In this document: one piece after another, positions 23,236 to 32,195 of the stretch
Layout: each line of letters opens with the position of its first letter
Position numbering within the stretch: position 1 is the first letter of the stretch
Origin: Alphaproteobacteria bacterium
Lineage (GTDB): Bacteria > Pseudomonadota > Alphaproteobacteria > JAJFFI01
DNA: 64,000 nucleotides
Assembly: GCA_030066595.1 (NCBI GenBank)
Contig: JASJBI010000023.1
Coordinates: 21,717 to 85,716, forward strand
Direction of reading: 5' to 3'
Program-made: the position numbers and the translations under genes
Notes under the pieces: generated by a model
What the model saw: only the letters and a program-made list of their open reading frames with translations
The model's database searches: none
Told to the model about the DNA's origin: nothing

Positions 23236-25197
23236 TCAGAGCCGGTCAAGGCGGACCAGCTTGTGGCGGTCGGTCTCGAACAGGACGGGGAACTCGGAAT
23301 CCGTCGACCGGTCGAGCACCGCGAAGCGCGCTCCGTATCTCTCCGCTACCTTGGAAAGCCGCCGGTCCGTGATGTCCGCGTAGGCACGATTGAGATCGTC
23401 ACGCAAGCGAAATCCCAGCGAGTGTCCAAGCGGACCGTAGACGTCGGTCAGGCGCTCGAACCAGGCCACCGGGTCGTGAAAGACCCACGACTTGAAGTCC
23501 ACGACGATGGCGCGCTCGGCGAAGACCCGGAACGATCCGAAATCCGGCGGGGTCAATACGATCGCATCGGCGGGCAGCCGGTCCTTGGCGAACGCCGAGA
23601 GTTCCACCAGGCTTCGGAACTCGGGCGAGTTACGCGGGTCGGCGGCAACCTGTTCCAAGGTGACGTTCACCCGAACGGTCTCGTTCAGCAGGCGCTGCAG
23701 GGGGGCGAGCGGAATCAGACCGTGGACGGTCATGACGCCCGCAACGAGAAAGGCCGGGATCACCCAGAGCCCGGCCCGCGAGACGCGCCGGGAGCGGGCC
23801 GCGAACATGAGGACAACGACACCCACCACGCCCGCCAAGGCGAACTCGTCATATGGAACGGAGAGCGACCACCGGCGCGCCCCAAGGACAAGTCCGCCGA
23901 GCAGGAGCAGCAAGAGCGCACCCGCGACCAGGATGACCAGCTTCTCTGCCCGTCCGTCACGGTCGATCCACCGCCTGGCATAGACGCCGGCGGCAGCCGG
24001 CGGGAACGGGGAGACGCCCTTGCTCCTGGTGAGCAGCGGACGCCGGTTGCGCGCCCGCACGATCCCGCTGAACCGGGGCAGGAGTTCTGCCGTTACGAGC
24101 GAGAGCACGATGATGGTAAACCACAGCCACACGAAGAGATGCCGGAAGGCCTGAAGCGCGGCGATTTCCTTGACCGGCCGGAGTTCCACGAAGACATAGC
24201 CGGCCACACACAGCCCCAGCAGCAGGACGGCATAAACGACCATGAACAGGCACAGCCCGCGCCTCTGTCCGGCCGGATCGGGCGCCCGCGATCGTCGCCA
24301 GAGATGCAGGACCAGGATGGATCCGAGAAGGAAGATGGCGGCCTTGAGATAGTTGGCGGTGCCGAACGTGCTCGGCAGGAAATGGTGCGGATTTCGCACA
24401 TAGGCTACGATCTGGACGAACAGCTCGTCGGAGACATCGCTCTGGTGTGTCACGGCCCAGAAGAAGGCAACCATGGCCAGGAGCCCCGCTCCCGCCGCGA
24501 TCCGCAGCAGCCGGCCCCGCCGCGTCCCGTCCCTCGGACCGATCCGTTCGCTCGGACGCGCGAATTCCATGAGCAGCAGCGTGACGAGCGAGAGCACGCC
24601 CGCAACCGTCCCCACAAGCGGCTGAAACAGCGCCGCCAATGCGGCGAACATGCCGCAAAGTACGGGCCGGCCGCACAGCGCACAGGCGACCGCCGCCAAG
24701 ATCAGGGGCTTCGCCAGGCTCTCCGGCACAAGCCCGTTGTAGATGTTGACCACGCTCTGAACGTTGCCGAGCGTGAACGGGCTCAGGACAACCACCAAGA
24801 GGCCTGCCATGAGACAGGCAATGCGATCGCCACCAAATACGTGGCGCGTCACAAAGAAGGTGACAATCCCGACCGCGGCGACGGAGGCCCAGTTCAAGAT
24901 CAGGTAAGCGGCGGCAAGACCCGTGATCTGAGCGAAACCGGCGACCAGCAGAGCGAACACCTTGCGCGCGCTGAACCCGCCCATCTGGTTCACATACCAA
25001 TCGTGTGCCAGATAGCCGGGGTCCAGGGTGCGCAGCACGATCGGGAGCTGCGAAATCTGGTTTGAACCTTCGTTGATGAGATGGTGTCCTTGGACGGCGA
25101 TCGACAGGCCGCTGAGTAGAACGAGATTCAGCAAGGCCAGGACCAAGAAGCGTCTCTCGGACAGGCCACCCTGTGTGTCGTGTTCGGAAGACGTCAT
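23236..25197 (-). CDS. large multi-pass membrane protein of unknown function
   Basis: 653 residues from the ATG at 25197 (MTSSEHDTQ). At least ten hydrophobic segments are spread from residue about 17 to about 500, followed by a soluble C-terminal domain of about 130 residues. Between the first two segments is a conserved-looking loop (LDPGYLAHDWYVNQ), reminiscent of DUF6798 or GT-C-like membrane proteins. The C-terminal domain (LPADAIVLTPPDFGSFRVFAERAIVVDFKSW) resembles the tail domain of such proteins, with a repeat-free alpha/beta pattern. A polyprenyl-linked sugar transferase is possible, but the catalytic acidic motif is not clear. No partner gene is adjacent. Confidence 0.75.
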   Translation of the reverse strand: MTSSEHDTQGGLSERRFLVLALLNLVLLSGLSIAVQGHHLINEGSNQISQLPIVLRTLDPGYLAHDWYVNQMGGFSARKVFALLVAGFAQITGLAAAYLILNWASVAAVGIVTFFVTRHVFGGDRIACLMAGLLVVVLSPFTLGNVQSVVNIYNGLVPESLAKPLILAAVACALCGRPVLCGMFAALAALFQPLVGTVAGVLSLVTLLLMEFARPSERIGPRDGTRRGRLLRIAAGAGLLAMVAFFWAVTHQSDVSDELFVQIVAYVRNPHHFLPSTFGTANYLKAAIFLLGSILVLHLWRRSRAPDPAGQRRGLCLFMVVYAVLLLGLCVAGYVFVELRPVKEIAALQAFRHLFVWLWFTIIVLSLVTAELLPRFSGIVRARNRRPLLTRSKGVSPFPPAAAGVYARRWIDRDGRAEKLVILVAGALLLLLLGGLVLGARRWSLSVPYDEFALAGVVGVVVLMFAARSRRVSRAGLWVIPAFLVAGVMTVHGLIPLAPLQRLLNETVRVNVTLEQVAADPRNSPEFRSLVELSAFAKDRLPADAIVLTPPDFGSFRVFAERAIVVDFKSWVFHDPVAWFERLTDVYGPLGHSLGFRLRDDLNRAYADITDRRLSKVAERYGARFAVLDRSTDSEFPVLFETDRHKLVRLDRL

Positions 25198-25551
25198 GGC
25201 GGGAACGCTGAGATGCACCGGTGTCGCGGCTGTGAAGTGTCGCCCCGGGGAGCCGGGTCCGCCAGTCCCGATACCGGACGTCGAGCGATCGGGCGCCAAG
25301 CGGACCGTCGTTATCTTCCCGTCGACAATGTCAAGAGGCGGTCAGGCCGACCAAGCCTCAAGGCACGTGGACTGGGCCTGCAAAGAGTGCACCGCGCTTG
25401 TACCGCCGAAGCGGCGGCAGACATGTCCGCGAGGCGTGCCGAAATCGATGCGCTCTTACGCAGACTTTTTCTGGCGTTATAGAGAGCGTATATACGCTTT
25501 TCTTAAACAAAATTATCAGCTTCGCCTGTACGCCGGCGGTCGTCCCCCGCC
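25198..25551. other. intergenic region with a 14-bp perfect palindrome
   Basis: About 354 bp between two minus-strand genes. AGCGTATATACGCT (25485-25498) is a perfect palindrome followed on the plus strand by TTTTCTT. It could be an operator or a weak hairpin terminator. No gene seen. Confidence 0.45.
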
Positions 25552-25743
25552 TCAGGCAGGATCGGCCGTGCCGACCAGCTTGGTGATCGCCTCGGCGACC
25601 CGCGACCAGGCCTGCGCGCCCTTGTCGTCCCCGGTCTTGGCATAGTGGTCGGCCATCTCCGCGGCATCGTGGGCGGCCTGTGCGCCGCGCCGGCCGTAAA
25701 AGCCACGGGCAAACATCAGGATATCCTCTTGTGAAATGTTCAT
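25552..25743 (-). CDS. small helical protein of unknown function
   Basis: A 63-residue protein (MNISQEDILMFARGFYG...) with an upstream GAGGGG. It is predicted to be almost entirely helical, with alternating charged residues and no cysteine, signal or membrane segment. The codon use matches its neighbours, and the mixed composition (few low-complexity runs) argues for a real gene. I do not recognise a family. Confidence 0.6.
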   Translation of the reverse strand: MNISQEDILMFARGFYGRRGAQAAHDAAEMADHYAKTGDDKGAQAWSRVAEAITKLVGTADPA

Positions 25744-25889
25744 GTGCCCACGTCCCCTCTTGAGCGGCGGCCCTGAGGCCGCCGGCAGCGGCGCTATCTA
25801 CACCAAATGCCTGGCCCGTCCAAGCGCGGCAATCACGCGAGTGTGCCAACGACGTCACAATCCTGTCATCTCGATCAGCTATGTACATT

Positions 25890-25995
25890 CGCGGGAGACA
25901 AACCCCCGGACCTAGCGTATTTTCAGACAGCAATTTGCAATTCAAACCGACCTCTCGAACTCAGCCCCGTCCCAACCGGCGGGGCTTTTTCTTTG
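25890..25995 (+). ncRNA. candidate small RNA ending at an orphan terminator
   Basis: A strong intrinsic terminator at 25963-25995 is oriented to the plus strand, but there is no plus-strand gene upstream in the 260 bp gap. A short transcript of about 100 nt would explain it. The proposed 5' end rests only on a weak TATGTA at 25880-25885, so the start is uncertain. Confidence 0.35.
25963..25995 (+). terminator. rho-independent terminator without an upstream gene
   Basis: Stem AGCCCCG (25963-25969) and CGGGGCT (25980-25986), a 10-nt loop, then TTTTTCTTT. It lies 48 bp downstream of the cytochrome c gene that ends at 26034 on the other strand, but the T-run is only in the plus direction. Confidence 0.7.
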
Positions 25996-26033
25996 CTGCG
26001 ATCGGCTCGCTCACTTTGCCGCAATGGTTGCCG

Positions 26034-26414
26034 TCACTGGCCGGCCGACTTGAGGGTCTCGGCGAAGGCCGCAATGTCCTCGACGTCCTCGAAGGTGATG
26101 CGGATCACGGTGGCGTTGGACGGCAACGCGTTCCACTTGGGCAGACCCTCGACGCGCACATGCACCGGGTGCGGCCGGCGGGCATAGAAGGACAGGAACC
26201 GCTCCCGATAGTCGCGGAGATAGTTGACCATGGACTGGAAGGAGGGCGTGCTGCCGATCCCGCCATGGGGGTTGAACTGCCCGACCACATGACAGCGGGC
26301 GCAATACTGCTGGGCCAGCTTGCGCCCCTTCCCCGCGTCGGCTTCGGCCTGTGCCGCGGACGCGGCCAGGATACCCGCCAGCACCAAGGTGGCCATGGTC
26401 GTCATTTTCTCCAT
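26034..26414 (-). CDS. exported monoheme cytochrome c (class I)
   Basis: A 126-residue protein behind GGGAGGG, starting MEKMTTMATL. The signal peptide ends near ASAAQA. The heme site CARCH is close to the N-terminus of the mature part (GKGRKLAQQYCARCHVVGQF), as in class I cytochromes. Several downstream Met, including SFQSMVNYL, are possible sixth ligands. The C-terminal helix is FEDVEDIAAFAETLKS. It should shuttle electrons in the periplasm. The gene stands alone, divergent from AllH, so its partner is unknown. Confidence 0.88.
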   Translation of the reverse strand: MEKMTTMATLVLAGILAASAAQAEADAGKGRKLAQQYCARCHVVGQFNPHGGIGSTPSFQSMVNYLRDYRERFLSFYARRPHPVHVRVEGLPKWNALPSNATVIRITFEDVEDIAAFAETLKSAGQ

Positions 26415-26563
26415 GCCGCAAACCCTCCCGCGCTGGCATGAATTTCGGATTAACGCATGCGGTGCGCAGTGCAGCAAGTTGCCCCGGCGCCGGCTTGCCG
26501 CCGAGTGCGGCCCTCCCTACTCTGTTGACCGTTACCTGCCGTTCGGATTTGTGCGCGCCGACC

Positions 26564-27517
26564 ATGCCCGAAACAGCCCCCGCCCCGTCCGTCGCCGCCC
26601 GCCCCGCGCCCCTGCCCGTGGCGATGATCGGCGCGGCCGCACGCCGGGCACTGGGGGCGGGCGCGACCGGGCAGGTGGTGGCCCTGTTCCGGCGCAGCCT
26701 CTATCTGTCAGGAGCCGACCTCCGCCTGGCCTGCATCGGCCCGATGGAGATGGGCGCCGGGCCGCTCAACGTTCTGGCGCCGCTGCCGGCCGACATCGAC
26801 TGGCGCACGGTCGGGCTGCGCGTCGGTTCGGCGGCGCGTGTCATCGGCGACCAGCTCCATGTCGCGGACCGCATCGTGTTTCCGCTTCGGCAGGCGGAGA
26901 CCTGGGAGCCCCAGGCGCTGCCGGACGGCTGGCGGGCGGAGACCGTACGCGACAATCTTGCCGGTCTCGCCGCCGAGGCCAAGCCGCCGGCCGAGGGCCT
27001 GGCCCCATGGGTTCCGGCGCTCGCGACCGGTGCTTTGCCGACAGACCGGGATGACCCGCTGCTGCGCGCGGCCAAGCCCCCGCTGGTGGCGCTGCGGACC
27101 TGGCTCTTGGAGGCGACGGCTTCGCAGGCGAAAACGCTGCCCGTCCCCGACCGCGCCGCCGGGCTCATCGGGCTCGGCCCGGGGCTGACGCCCTCGGGCG
27201 ACGATCTGATCGGTGGAGCGATGATCGCCCTGCGGGCGCTCGGCCGCGACAGGACCGCCGATCGGCTCGCCGATTGGGCGCTGGGTCAGGCGCGCGAGGG
27301 AACCGGCCGGATCAGCCGGGCGCATCTTGCGGCGGCGGCGGACGGCCAGGGCGCCGCGGCGCTGCACGCGGCGCTCGCCTCCCTGTGCACGACGGGCGCA
27401 CCCGGAATCGTCCCGGCGCTGCGCGCGCTCGACGCGATCGGCCATAGCTCGGGCTGGGACGCGCTCGCCGGCGCGGTGCTGGCGGCGGCGGCCGTGTCAC
27501 CGTCCGCCGCGCACTAA
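26564..27517 (+). CDS. AllH-like protein (DUF2877), oxamate carbamoyltransferase subunit family
   Basis: A 317-residue protein. The family's most conserved block is visible near residue 210: LIGLGPGLTPSGDDLIGGAM. In E. coli the DUF2877 protein AllH works with AllF and AllG in the carbamoyl transfer step that splits oxalurate in allantoin breakdown. Here the AllG homologue is encoded convergently just downstream (31 bp between stops), and no AllF/FdrA homologue is in the window. The cluster context (amidohydrolase, amidase and transporter genes further on) supports a role in handling a ureido or carbamoyl compound. The exact substrate is open. Confidence 0.85.
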   Translation: MPETAPAPSVAARPAPLPVAMIGAAARRALGAGATGQVVALFRRSLYLSGADLRLACIGPMEMGAGPLNVLAPLPADIDWRTVGLRVGSAARVIGDQLHVADRIVFPLRQAETWEPQALPDGWRAETVRDNLAGLAAEAKPPAEGLAPWVPALATGALPTDRDDPLLRAAKPPLVALRTWLLEATASQAKTLPVPDRAAGLIGLGPGLTPSGDDLIGGAMIALRALGRDRTADRLADWALGQAREGTGRISRAHLAAAADGQGAAALHAALASLCTTGAPGIVPALRALDAIGHSSGWDALAGAVLAAAAVSPSAAH

Positions 27518-27547
27518 AGGACCTCCGAGGCCAGCGCCCGGAGGGCG

Positions 27548-28981
27548 TCAGTCGCTCTCGAATTCCTCCGCCAGGGCCACGAGCGCCTGGCTGAAGCAGG
27601 CCAGGGGCGCGCGCACGATGCCGGCGCCGACCTGGCCGACGCCGGGTTCCCGGTGGGCGATGCCGGTGTTGATCACCGGCGCGAGACCGGTCTCCAGGAC
27701 CTTGCGGATGTCGATGCCCGACGGCACGCCGGCGAAGTCCAGCGCGGCGAGCGTCCATTCCGGATTGCGGCCGGCGGTGATCTCGTACATGGCGCGGGTG
27801 TAGTTGGCCGCGTCCGCGGCCGAGCCGGCGCCGACGAAGCCCGCCACCGCCGGCGAGGCGGCCATGGCGAAGGCGCCCAGACCGACGGTTTCGACGATCG
27901 TGGAATCGCCCATGTCCGGGTTTGCTTCGGCCTCGGTGAAGCCCGGGAAGTAGAGCCCCTTGGGCATCTCCACGGGCGCCGTGAACCAGGCATCACCGGT
28001 GCCGCTGACCCGGATGCCGAAATCCGTGCCGTTGCGCGACATGGCGGTGACGACGGTCGAGCCGGCGATGCCCCGCACCGGGTCCATAACCGCCTTGCCC
28101 ATGACCATGGCCATGTTGAGGAAGAACTGATCGTTGCCGGCGATGAAGGCGAGGATGCGGGCCAGCCGCTCGCCGTCCGGCGCGGTCCGGGCCAGCGCCG
28201 GGGCCAGCGTCCGCAGGGTCAGGCTCGAGCAGCCGACGTTGCGCTGGTGCATCTCGTCGCCCATGGCGAGCCCGCGGCCGACGACGGCCTTGAGGTCGAT
28301 CCCTTCCAGCTCGCCGAGCGCCGCCGAGAGCGCCGGGCCGAGCTCGTCGGCGAGCCAGCGCAGCCGGTCCAGCACTTCCCCGTCGTTGCCGCCGAAGCGC
28401 ATGACCTTGCCGAGCCCCTCGTTGATCGTGCAGTAGGCGCGGTTCCCGAAAGCCCGGTTCTCGACCACCATCACCGGCATCGAGCTCGTGGTGATGCCGG
28501 TCATCGGCCCGACGGCGTCGAAGTGATGGTTGGGATGGAAGGTGATCTGGCCGCCGGCCGCGAGCTCTTCCGCCGCCGTCAGATCCGGCGCCCAGCCTTC
28601 CAGCACCGCCGCCCCGGCGACGGCGCCGCGCATCGGCCCGCACATACGCTCCCAGGTGATCGGCGGCCCCGCATGCAGCAGCACCCGCTCGCCCAGGCCG
28701 TCGATCACCTCGCCGGCGGGCCGCACGTCGATCAAAACCGGCTCGGCCTTGAACATGCGGTCGAGGGCGTCCCCGTTGGCGCGCGCGATGGCGTCCGCCG
28801 CCGCGCCCTCCGGATCGCTGAGCCGGTCGAGCGCCGTCAGGACCGTGGGATCGGCAACCGCCGGCGGCGACCAGTCGACATGCGCCACCGGTACGCCCCG
28901 CTCGGCGAGCTCGCGGGCAAAGCCCTCGAGCCCGATGTTGACGACGCGCAGCGCGCGCCCGAGCAGGCGGTTCGACCCCAT
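27548..28981 (-). CDS. AllG-like protein (DUF1116), oxamate carbamoyltransferase subunit family
   Basis: A 477-residue protein that starts MGSNRLLGRALRVVNIGLE. Typical DUF1116 features are the opening VVNIGLE...VDWSPPA, GPPITWERMCGPMRGA, the long conserved core with NEGLGKVMRFG, and ISxxxTDFGIRVSG-like segments. E. coli AllG (YlbE) belongs to the same family. It is transcribed toward the AllH gene, and its upstream side faces a divergent amidohydrolase gene. The lack of an AllF partner nearby may mean that it is elsewhere in the genome or that a variant two-protein system exists. A TATATCA element (29029-29035) just upstream resembles the GntR-type motif seen near 36.6 and 38.2 kb. Confidence 0.85.
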   Translation of the reverse strand: MGSNRLLGRALRVVNIGLEGFARELAERGVPVAHVDWSPPAVADPTVLTALDRLSDPEGAAADAIARANGDALDRMFKAEPVLIDVRPAGEVIDGLGERVLLHAGPPITWERMCGPMRGAVAGAAVLEGWAPDLTAAEELAAGGQITFHPNHHFDAVGPMTGITTSSMPVMVVENRAFGNRAYCTINEGLGKVMRFGGNDGEVLDRLRWLADELGPALSAALGELEGIDLKAVVGRGLAMGDEMHQRNVGCSSLTLRTLAPALARTAPDGERLARILAFIAGNDQFFLNMAMVMGKAVMDPVRGIAGSTVVTAMSRNGTDFGIRVSGTGDAWFTAPVEMPKGLYFPGFTEAEANPDMGDSTIVETVGLGAFAMAASPAVAGFVGAGSAADAANYTRAMYEITAGRNPEWTLAALDFAGVPSGIDIRKVLETGLAPVINTGIAHREPGVGQVGAGIVRAPLACFSQALVALAEEFESD

Positions 28982-29298
28982 GTCGTGGTCCCGTATCCGA
29001 AGAGCCCAGCCGACGCGGCGCTTGCTGGTATATCAAACACAGGCTGCGCTTCGCCACAAAAGCAGCACGCAGGAAAAGGGGGGCGCGCCGCTCGAGAACG
29101 CTTGGTGGAATTCGTCGACACGCCGTCGGCGGCGGAACAAGAAGCGGCGGGCGGCTCCTCAGGATGAAGCGCACTGCTTGAACGTCCGCATGGCCTAGGT
29201 CTTGACCTCATCCTGAGCTTGTCGAAGGGTGAGGTCAAACGAACGCGGCCGGGCATTCGGCAGCCCAACGGTGCCTCGTTCCCGGAGACCCGCCTGGA
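28982..29298. other. divergent intergenic region between AllG and the amidohydrolase
   Basis: About 317 bp. It contains TATATCA at 29029-29035, a possible regulator site, and a REP-like palindrome at 29202-29238. No gene is seen. Confidence 0.5.
29202..29238. repeat. REP-like palindrome
   Basis: TTGACCTCA and TGAGGTCAA flank an inner core CCTGAGCTTGTCGAAGG. This core is a very widespread extragenic repeat in proteobacteria, and its translation yields the familiar FDKLRMR string. One copy only in this window. Confidence 0.75.
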
Positions 29299-30525
29299 AT
29301 GGACCTGATCCTGAGAGATGCGCGCATCGCCGACGGCGAAGGCGAGCGTGCCGTGGACATCGGCATCGCGGCGGGCCGGATCGCCGCGATCGAGCCGGCG
29401 CTCGCCGCCGATGCCGAGACCCTCGAATTGGGCGGCCGGCTGGTCACGCCGGGCTTCGTCGAGACCCACGTCCATCTCGACAAGTCCCGGATTCTCGACC
29501 GCTGCGCCCAGCGGACCGGCACCCTGGACGAGGCCATCGCCGAAGTCGCCAAGGCCAAGCGGAATTTCACCGCCGAGGATGTCTACGACCGCGCCAGGGC
29601 GACGCTGGAGCGCTGCATCCTGAACGGCACGACCCATATGCGCACCCATCTGGAGGTCGATCCGGTGGTCGGGCTCAAGGGGCTCGAGGGCATCCTGCCG
29701 CTGGTCGAGGAATACAGCTGGGCGATCGATCTGGAGATCTGCATCTTTCCCCAGGACGGGCTCCTGAACCTGCCGGGCACCGACGAGCTCATGGTCGCAG
29801 CCCTGCAGCAGGGCGGTTCGATCGTCGGCGCCTGCCCTTATACCGACACGGACCCGCGGGGCCAGATCGACCGGGTATTCGAGATGGCACGGGAGCTCGA
29901 CCGGGACATCGACATGCATCTGGACTTCGATCTGAACCCGGACGACATGGACCTGCTCTATGTCTGCGAGCAGACCGAGCGCTTCGGGTATGGCGGGCGG
30001 GTCGCCATCGGCCATGTCTCGAAGCTCTCGGCCGCGGACCCGGATCGATTCGCGCAGGCCGCGCGCCGGCTCGCCGGTGCGGGCGTCGCGCTCACGGTCC
30101 TGCCGGCCACGGACCTCTATCTTATGGGGCGCGGGACCCCGCAGAACGTGCCCCGCGGCCTCACGCCGGTCCACAAGCTGCTCGAGGCCGGCGTGAACTG
30201 CTCGCTTTCCACGAACAATGTGCTAAACCCCTTCACCCCGTTCGGCGACTGCTCGCTGATCCGCATGGCGAACCTCTACGCCAACGTCTGTCAGGTCGGA
30301 ACCCGGGAGGACATCCTCGAATGCCTGGCCATGATCACGGAGCGCTCGGCGCGACTCATGCGCCTCGACGATTACGGACTGGCCGTGGGCCGGCCGGCCG
30401 ACCTGGTGGTGCTGGACTGCGCGGACCGGGCCGGCGCGGTCGCCGAGCTGGCCACGCCGCTCTGGGGCTTCAAGCGGGGCCGGCGCACCTTCACCCGCGC
30501 GCCCGCGACGCTGCACCGGCCGTGA
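29299..30525 (+). CDS. cytosine-deaminase-like amidohydrolase
   Basis: A 408-residue metal-dependent hydrolase of the CodA type. Visible metal ligands: HVHLDKS (HxH at about residue 55), HLDFDL (third His) and IGHVSKL (fourth His). The position corresponding to the catalytic Asp of CodA (GHDD) reads STNNVLNPFTPFGD, so the key Asp appears to be Asn, as in some uncharacterised subfamilies. Related enzymes deaminate cytosine or creatinine or hydrolyse ring amides. The gene is followed after 12 bp by the GGT-like gene. Context suggests hydrolysis of a cyclic amide or imidine, but the Asn variant makes the reaction uncertain. Confidence 0.82.
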   Translation: MDLILRDARIADGEGERAVDIGIAAGRIAAIEPALAADAETLELGGRLVTPGFVETHVHLDKSRILDRCAQRTGTLDEAIAEVAKAKRNFTAEDVYDRARATLERCILNGTTHMRTHLEVDPVVGLKGLEGILPLVEEYSWAIDLEICIFPQDGLLNLPGTDELMVAALQQGGSIVGACPYTDTDPRGQIDRVFEMARELDRDIDMHLDFDLNPDDMDLLYVCEQTERFGYGGRVAIGHVSKLSAADPDRFAQAARRLAGAGVALTVLPATDLYLMGRGTPQNVPRGLTPVHKLLEAGVNCSLSTNNVLNPFTPFGDCSLIRMANLYANVCQVGTREDILECLAMITERSARLMRLDDYGLAVGRPADLVVLDCADRAGAVAELATPLWGFKRGRRTFTRAPATLHRP

Positions 30526-30537
30526 TCCGCTAGGCTT

Positions 30538-32127
30538 ATGCTGCACACGGCCACAGCGACCCGCGGCATGGTCACCGCGCCGCACCACCTGGCGGCGGAG
30601 GCGGGGCTCGCCGTGCTGCGCGACGGCGGCAACGCCGTCGAGGCCATGATCGCCGCGGCGGCCGCCATCGCGGCGGTCTATCCGCACATGAACGCGATCG
30701 GCGGCGACGGCTTCTGGCTGATCCACGCGCCCGGGCAGTCGCCCATCGCCATCGACGCCTGTGGCGGCGCCGGAAGGGATGTGACCGAGGACCTCTATCG
30801 AACACAGGGGCTCGATGCGGTGCCGTCGCGCGGCCCGCTGGCCGCGAACACGGTGGCGGGCACCGTCGCCGGCTGGCAGGCGGCGCTGGAGATCAGCGCC
30901 GCCTGGGGCGGGACGCTGCCGCTGGGCCGGCTGTTGGAAGAGGCCGTCCACTATGCCGAGCACGGCTCGGCGCCGGCGGCGAGCCAGCGCCGGCTGACCG
31001 AGGAAAAGCGGAGCGAGCTGGAAGACGTCCCGGGCTTCGCGGACACTTTTCTGCCGGGCGGCGCCCTTCCGGCGCCGGACACGCCTTTCCGCCAGCCGCG
31101 CCTTGGCGCCACGCTCAGAGCCTTGGCAACCGACGGGCTCGACGGCTTCTATCGGGGCGATTTGGCGCGGCGCATCGCTGCCGACCTGGCCAAGGCCGGC
31201 AGTCCGCTGACCCTGGACGACCTGGCGGCCTATGGGGCGGCGCCGGTCGCGCCGCTCTCGGTCAAGCTCGGCCAGGGCACGGTCTACAATCTGCCGCCGC
31301 CGACCCAGGGTCTCGCCTCGCTCATGGTGCTGGCGATCTTCGAGCGCCTGGGCGTGGCCGAGGCGGACGGGTTCGCCTTCGTGCACGGGCTGGTCGAGGC
31401 GAGCAAGCAGGCCTTTCTGGTGCGCGACACGCATGTCACCGACCCCGCCCATATGGACGTAGACCCGGCGCGCTTTCTCGAGCAGAGCGAAATCTGCGAC
31501 CGGGCGCGGCGGATCGACGGCGGCACCGCCCTGCCCTGGCCGCAACCGGCCTCCGCCGGCGACACCATTTGGATGGGGGCGATCGACGGCCAGGGACGCG
31601 CCGTGAGTTTCATCCAGAGCCTGTACTGGGAGTTCGGCTCCGGCGTGGTGCTCGAGGACACCGGCATCCTGTGGCAGAACCGGGGCGCCTCATTCGATCT
31701 GGGGGACGACGCCCGCAACCGGCTGATGCCCGCGCGCAAGCCTTTCCACACGCTCAATCCCGCGCTCGCCCTGTTCGACGACGGACGGGTCATGGTCTAC
31801 GGCTGCATGGGCGGCGAAGGCCAGCCCCAGACCCAAGCCGCGATCTTCACGCGCTATGCGGTCTACGGCCAGGGGCTGCAAGAGTCAGTGAGCGCGCCGC
31901 GCTGGCTGCTCGGGCGCACCTGGGGCGAGCAAAGCACCAGCCTCAAGCTCGAGGCGCGCTTCGATCCGCGACTGGTGGAGGCGCTCGCCGCCGCCGGCCA
32001 CGCGGTCGAGGTCGTAGAACCGTTCAGCGATCTCATGGGACATGCCGGCGCCGTGGTGCGGCACGAGAGCGGCGTGATCGAAGGCGCGGCCGACCCGCGC
32101 AGCGACGGCCGGCCCGCCGGCTTCTGA
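30538..32127 (+). CDS. gamma-glutamyltransferase-family Ntn hydrolase
   Basis: A 529-residue protein. The N-terminal GGT signature AAEAGLAVLRDGGNAVEAMIA and NAIGGDGFW are clear. The autoprocessing and nucleophile site is GDTIWMGAID, in which the catalytic Thr is kept but the usual TTH reads T-I-W. The C-terminal subunit has GRAVSFIQSLYWEFGSG. No signal peptide is seen, unlike periplasmic GGT. This cytoplasmic subgroup contains cephalosporin-acylase-like and other amide hydrolases of unknown specificity. Together with the upstream amidohydrolase it may process an N-acyl or gamma-glutamylated intermediate. Confidence 0.87.
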   Translation: MLHTATATRGMVTAPHHLAAEAGLAVLRDGGNAVEAMIAAAAAIAAVYPHMNAIGGDGFWLIHAPGQSPIAIDACGGAGRDVTEDLYRTQGLDAVPSRGPLAANTVAGTVAGWQAALEISAAWGGTLPLGRLLEEAVHYAEHGSAPAASQRRLTEEKRSELEDVPGFADTFLPGGALPAPDTPFRQPRLGATLRALATDGLDGFYRGDLARRIAADLAKAGSPLTLDDLAAYGAAPVAPLSVKLGQGTVYNLPPPTQGLASLMVLAIFERLGVAEADGFAFVHGLVEASKQAFLVRDTHVTDPAHMDVDPARFLEQSEICDRARRIDGGTALPWPQPASAGDTIWMGAIDGQGRAVSFIQSLYWEFGSGVVLEDTGILWQNRGASFDLGDDARNRLMPARKPFHTLNPALALFDDGRVMVYGCMGGEGQPQTQAAIFTRYAVYGQGLQESVSAPRWLLGRTWGEQSTSLKLEARFDPRLVEALAAAGHAVEVVEPFSDLMGHAGAVVRHESGVIEGAADPRSDGRPAGF

Positions 32128-32195
32128 GCGCAAGTTCCCGTTTGGTGGGCCGAGGCGCAGGGGTCTAAAGTACCGCGGTCCAGAGCACGCAGGAC

